Assembly: GCF_021559775.1 (NCBI RefSeq)
Contig: NZ_CP056047.1
Coordinates: 2,418,001 to 2,482,000, forward strand
Reading direction: 5' to 3'
Length of the DNA stretch: 64,000 nucleotides
Origin: Gillisella vitis
GTDB lineage: Bacteria > Pseudomonadota > Alphaproteobacteria > Rhizobiales > Rhizobiaceae
The translations under genes were made by a program, and so were the position numbers. Each line of letters begins with the position of its first letter. Position 1 is the first letter of the stretch. Below, piece by piece: positions 63,425 to 64,000 of the stretch. Under the pieces are notes generated by a model. The model had not been told where the DNA came from. It saw nothing but the letters and a program-made list of their open reading frames with translations, and did no database searches.

Positions 63425-64000
63425 CTACCCCAATTTACCCAGCGCCCGCGCCGCGCTGTGCAGCGCGATGCCGCTGGCGGTGCCGAGGTTGAGGCTGTCG
63501 AGTTGCGGTGACTGGGCGATCCGCACGGTCATGAACCGGGCAAGCACGTCTGCGGGCAGGCCCTCGCCTTCGGTCCCCACCACCAGCGCCAGCCTTTGCC
63601 GGCCACCAAGCCCGGTGGCGATATCGCCGATCTCCGTGGTGCCTGACGGCGTCAGCGCCGCCACCAGAAAGCCTGCCGCATCCAGCGCCGACAACAGCGC
63701 AATGGCGCTGTGTTCGCGCGCATAAGGCATGGTCAGCACCGAACCGACCGACACTCGCAGCGCCTTGCGATAGAGCGGATCGCAACTGGTCTCATCCAGC
63801 AGAACCGCATCGGCACAGAAGCCGGTGGCATTGCGAAACATCGCGCCGACATTGTCATGATTGGAAATGCCGCAGCCAACCAGAACCAGAGCACTTTGCG
63901 GCAAGCTGGCAATCAGCTGCGTGGCATCGGGCGCGGTCAGCCGGCTGCCCAGCGCCAGCACGCCGCGATGCAGGTGAAAGCCAGCGATTGCATCCAGCAC
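63425..64000 (-). CDS. SpoU/TrmH-family RNA 2'-O-methyltransferase (partial)
   Basis: The C-terminal 191 residues are visible; the gene continues past the right edge. SPOUT motifs: 'GISNHDNVGAMFRNATGF' (motif 1), 'ALVVGTEGEGLP' (motif 2) and 'LNLGTASGIALHSAARAL' (motif 3, binding the methyl donor in the knot). The target RNA is unknown. The small gap to the preceding convergent gene has no obvious terminator. Confidence 0.9.
   Translation of the reverse strand: MLDAIAGFHLHRGVLALGSRLTAPDATQLIASLPQSALVLVGCGISNHDNVGAMFRNATGFCADAVLLDETSCDPLYRKALRVSVGSVLTMPYAREHSAIALLSALDAAGFLVAALTPSGTTEIGDIATGLGGRQRLALVVGTEGEGLPADVLARFMTVRIAQSPQLDSLNLGTASGIALHSAARALGKLG

Noticed and set aside
1..64000. tRNA or rRNA genes
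   Set aside because: A reading for T-loop and conserved rRNA stretches found none. A tRNAscan run would settle it.

Overview
The window reads as the main chromosome of an alphaproteobacterium of the Rhizobiaceae (Agrobacterium/Allorhizobium/Rhizobium type). The grounds are a CtrA-SciP-ChpT cell-cycle cluster with GANTC sites upstream of ctrA, a minCDE operon, a bathy-type bacteriophytochrome with an HWE kinase, DUF1134 and DUF6867 proteins, a RIME-like intergenic repeat, and high-GC coding sequence with gene order familiar from rhizobia. No rRNA, tRNA, CRISPR array or complete insertion sequence was seen. The identification rests on recognised protein families and motifs; no database search was possible.

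Layout. 1-3015: the end of a SsuA/ThiY-type ABC importer operon (ATPase, two permeases, binding protein). 3567-8117: an RND efflux pair. 8118-9175: a Crp/Fnr regulator behind a perfect FNR-type box and a highly structured leader. 9347-29501 (minus strand): a long urea region. It runs urtABCDE (urea ABC importer), two tandem PHB-depolymerase-like hydrolases, then ureD-ureA-DUF1272-ureB-lprI-GT29-like-ureC. After a 4.6 kb interruption (hypothetical protein, glycosyltransferase, peroxiredoxin, GGDEF protein) come ureE-ureF-ureG and a metallo-beta-lactamase-fold hydrolase. 29782-32899: heme oxygenase plus bacteriophytochrome-HWE kinase-REC. 32993-38706: an Asp/Asn hydroxylase (LpxO/OlsC-like), a 1125-residue fusion of an NCS1-like permease with a cysteine-rich segment and a hybrid histidine kinase, a RIME-like repeat, and a LuxR-type response regulator. 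38752-42204: an accessory patch holding an AAA-type NTPase, a degraded second copy of it, small orphan genes, and an AT-richer gene with a possible nuclease-like C-terminus.

42342-50194 (minus strand): minCDE with its terminator, then the livHMGF-DUF6867-livK branched-chain amino-acid importer. 50457-52606: a TetR regulator with two tandem 18-bp operators, and a Bcr/CflA MFS exporter flanked by two related palindromes. 53115-56804: cysC, cysQ, a DUF2793 surface/phage-tail-like protein and an exopolysaccharide priming sugar transferase. 57356-62176: sciP, a FliJ-like gene, ctrA, a single-domain receiver, chpT and an EipA-like (DUF1134) gene. 62340-64000: a membrane-anchored coiled-coil protein, a small soluble protein and a partial SpoU-type RNA methyltransferase.

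How the parts may work together. UrtABCDE brings in urea and the Ni-urease splits it. The permease-kinase fusion and its neighbouring LuxR regulator are candidates to sense a nitrogenous solute, and a perfect 16-bp palindrome in front of urtA is a candidate target. Perfect TTAA-N7-TTAA CtrA boxes occur upstream of minC, of the orphan glycosyltransferase and of the sugar transferase. Near-perfect ones (7 of 8) lie upstream of sciP and the EipA-like gene. The cell-cycle regulators at the right end may therefore control genes elsewhere in the window.
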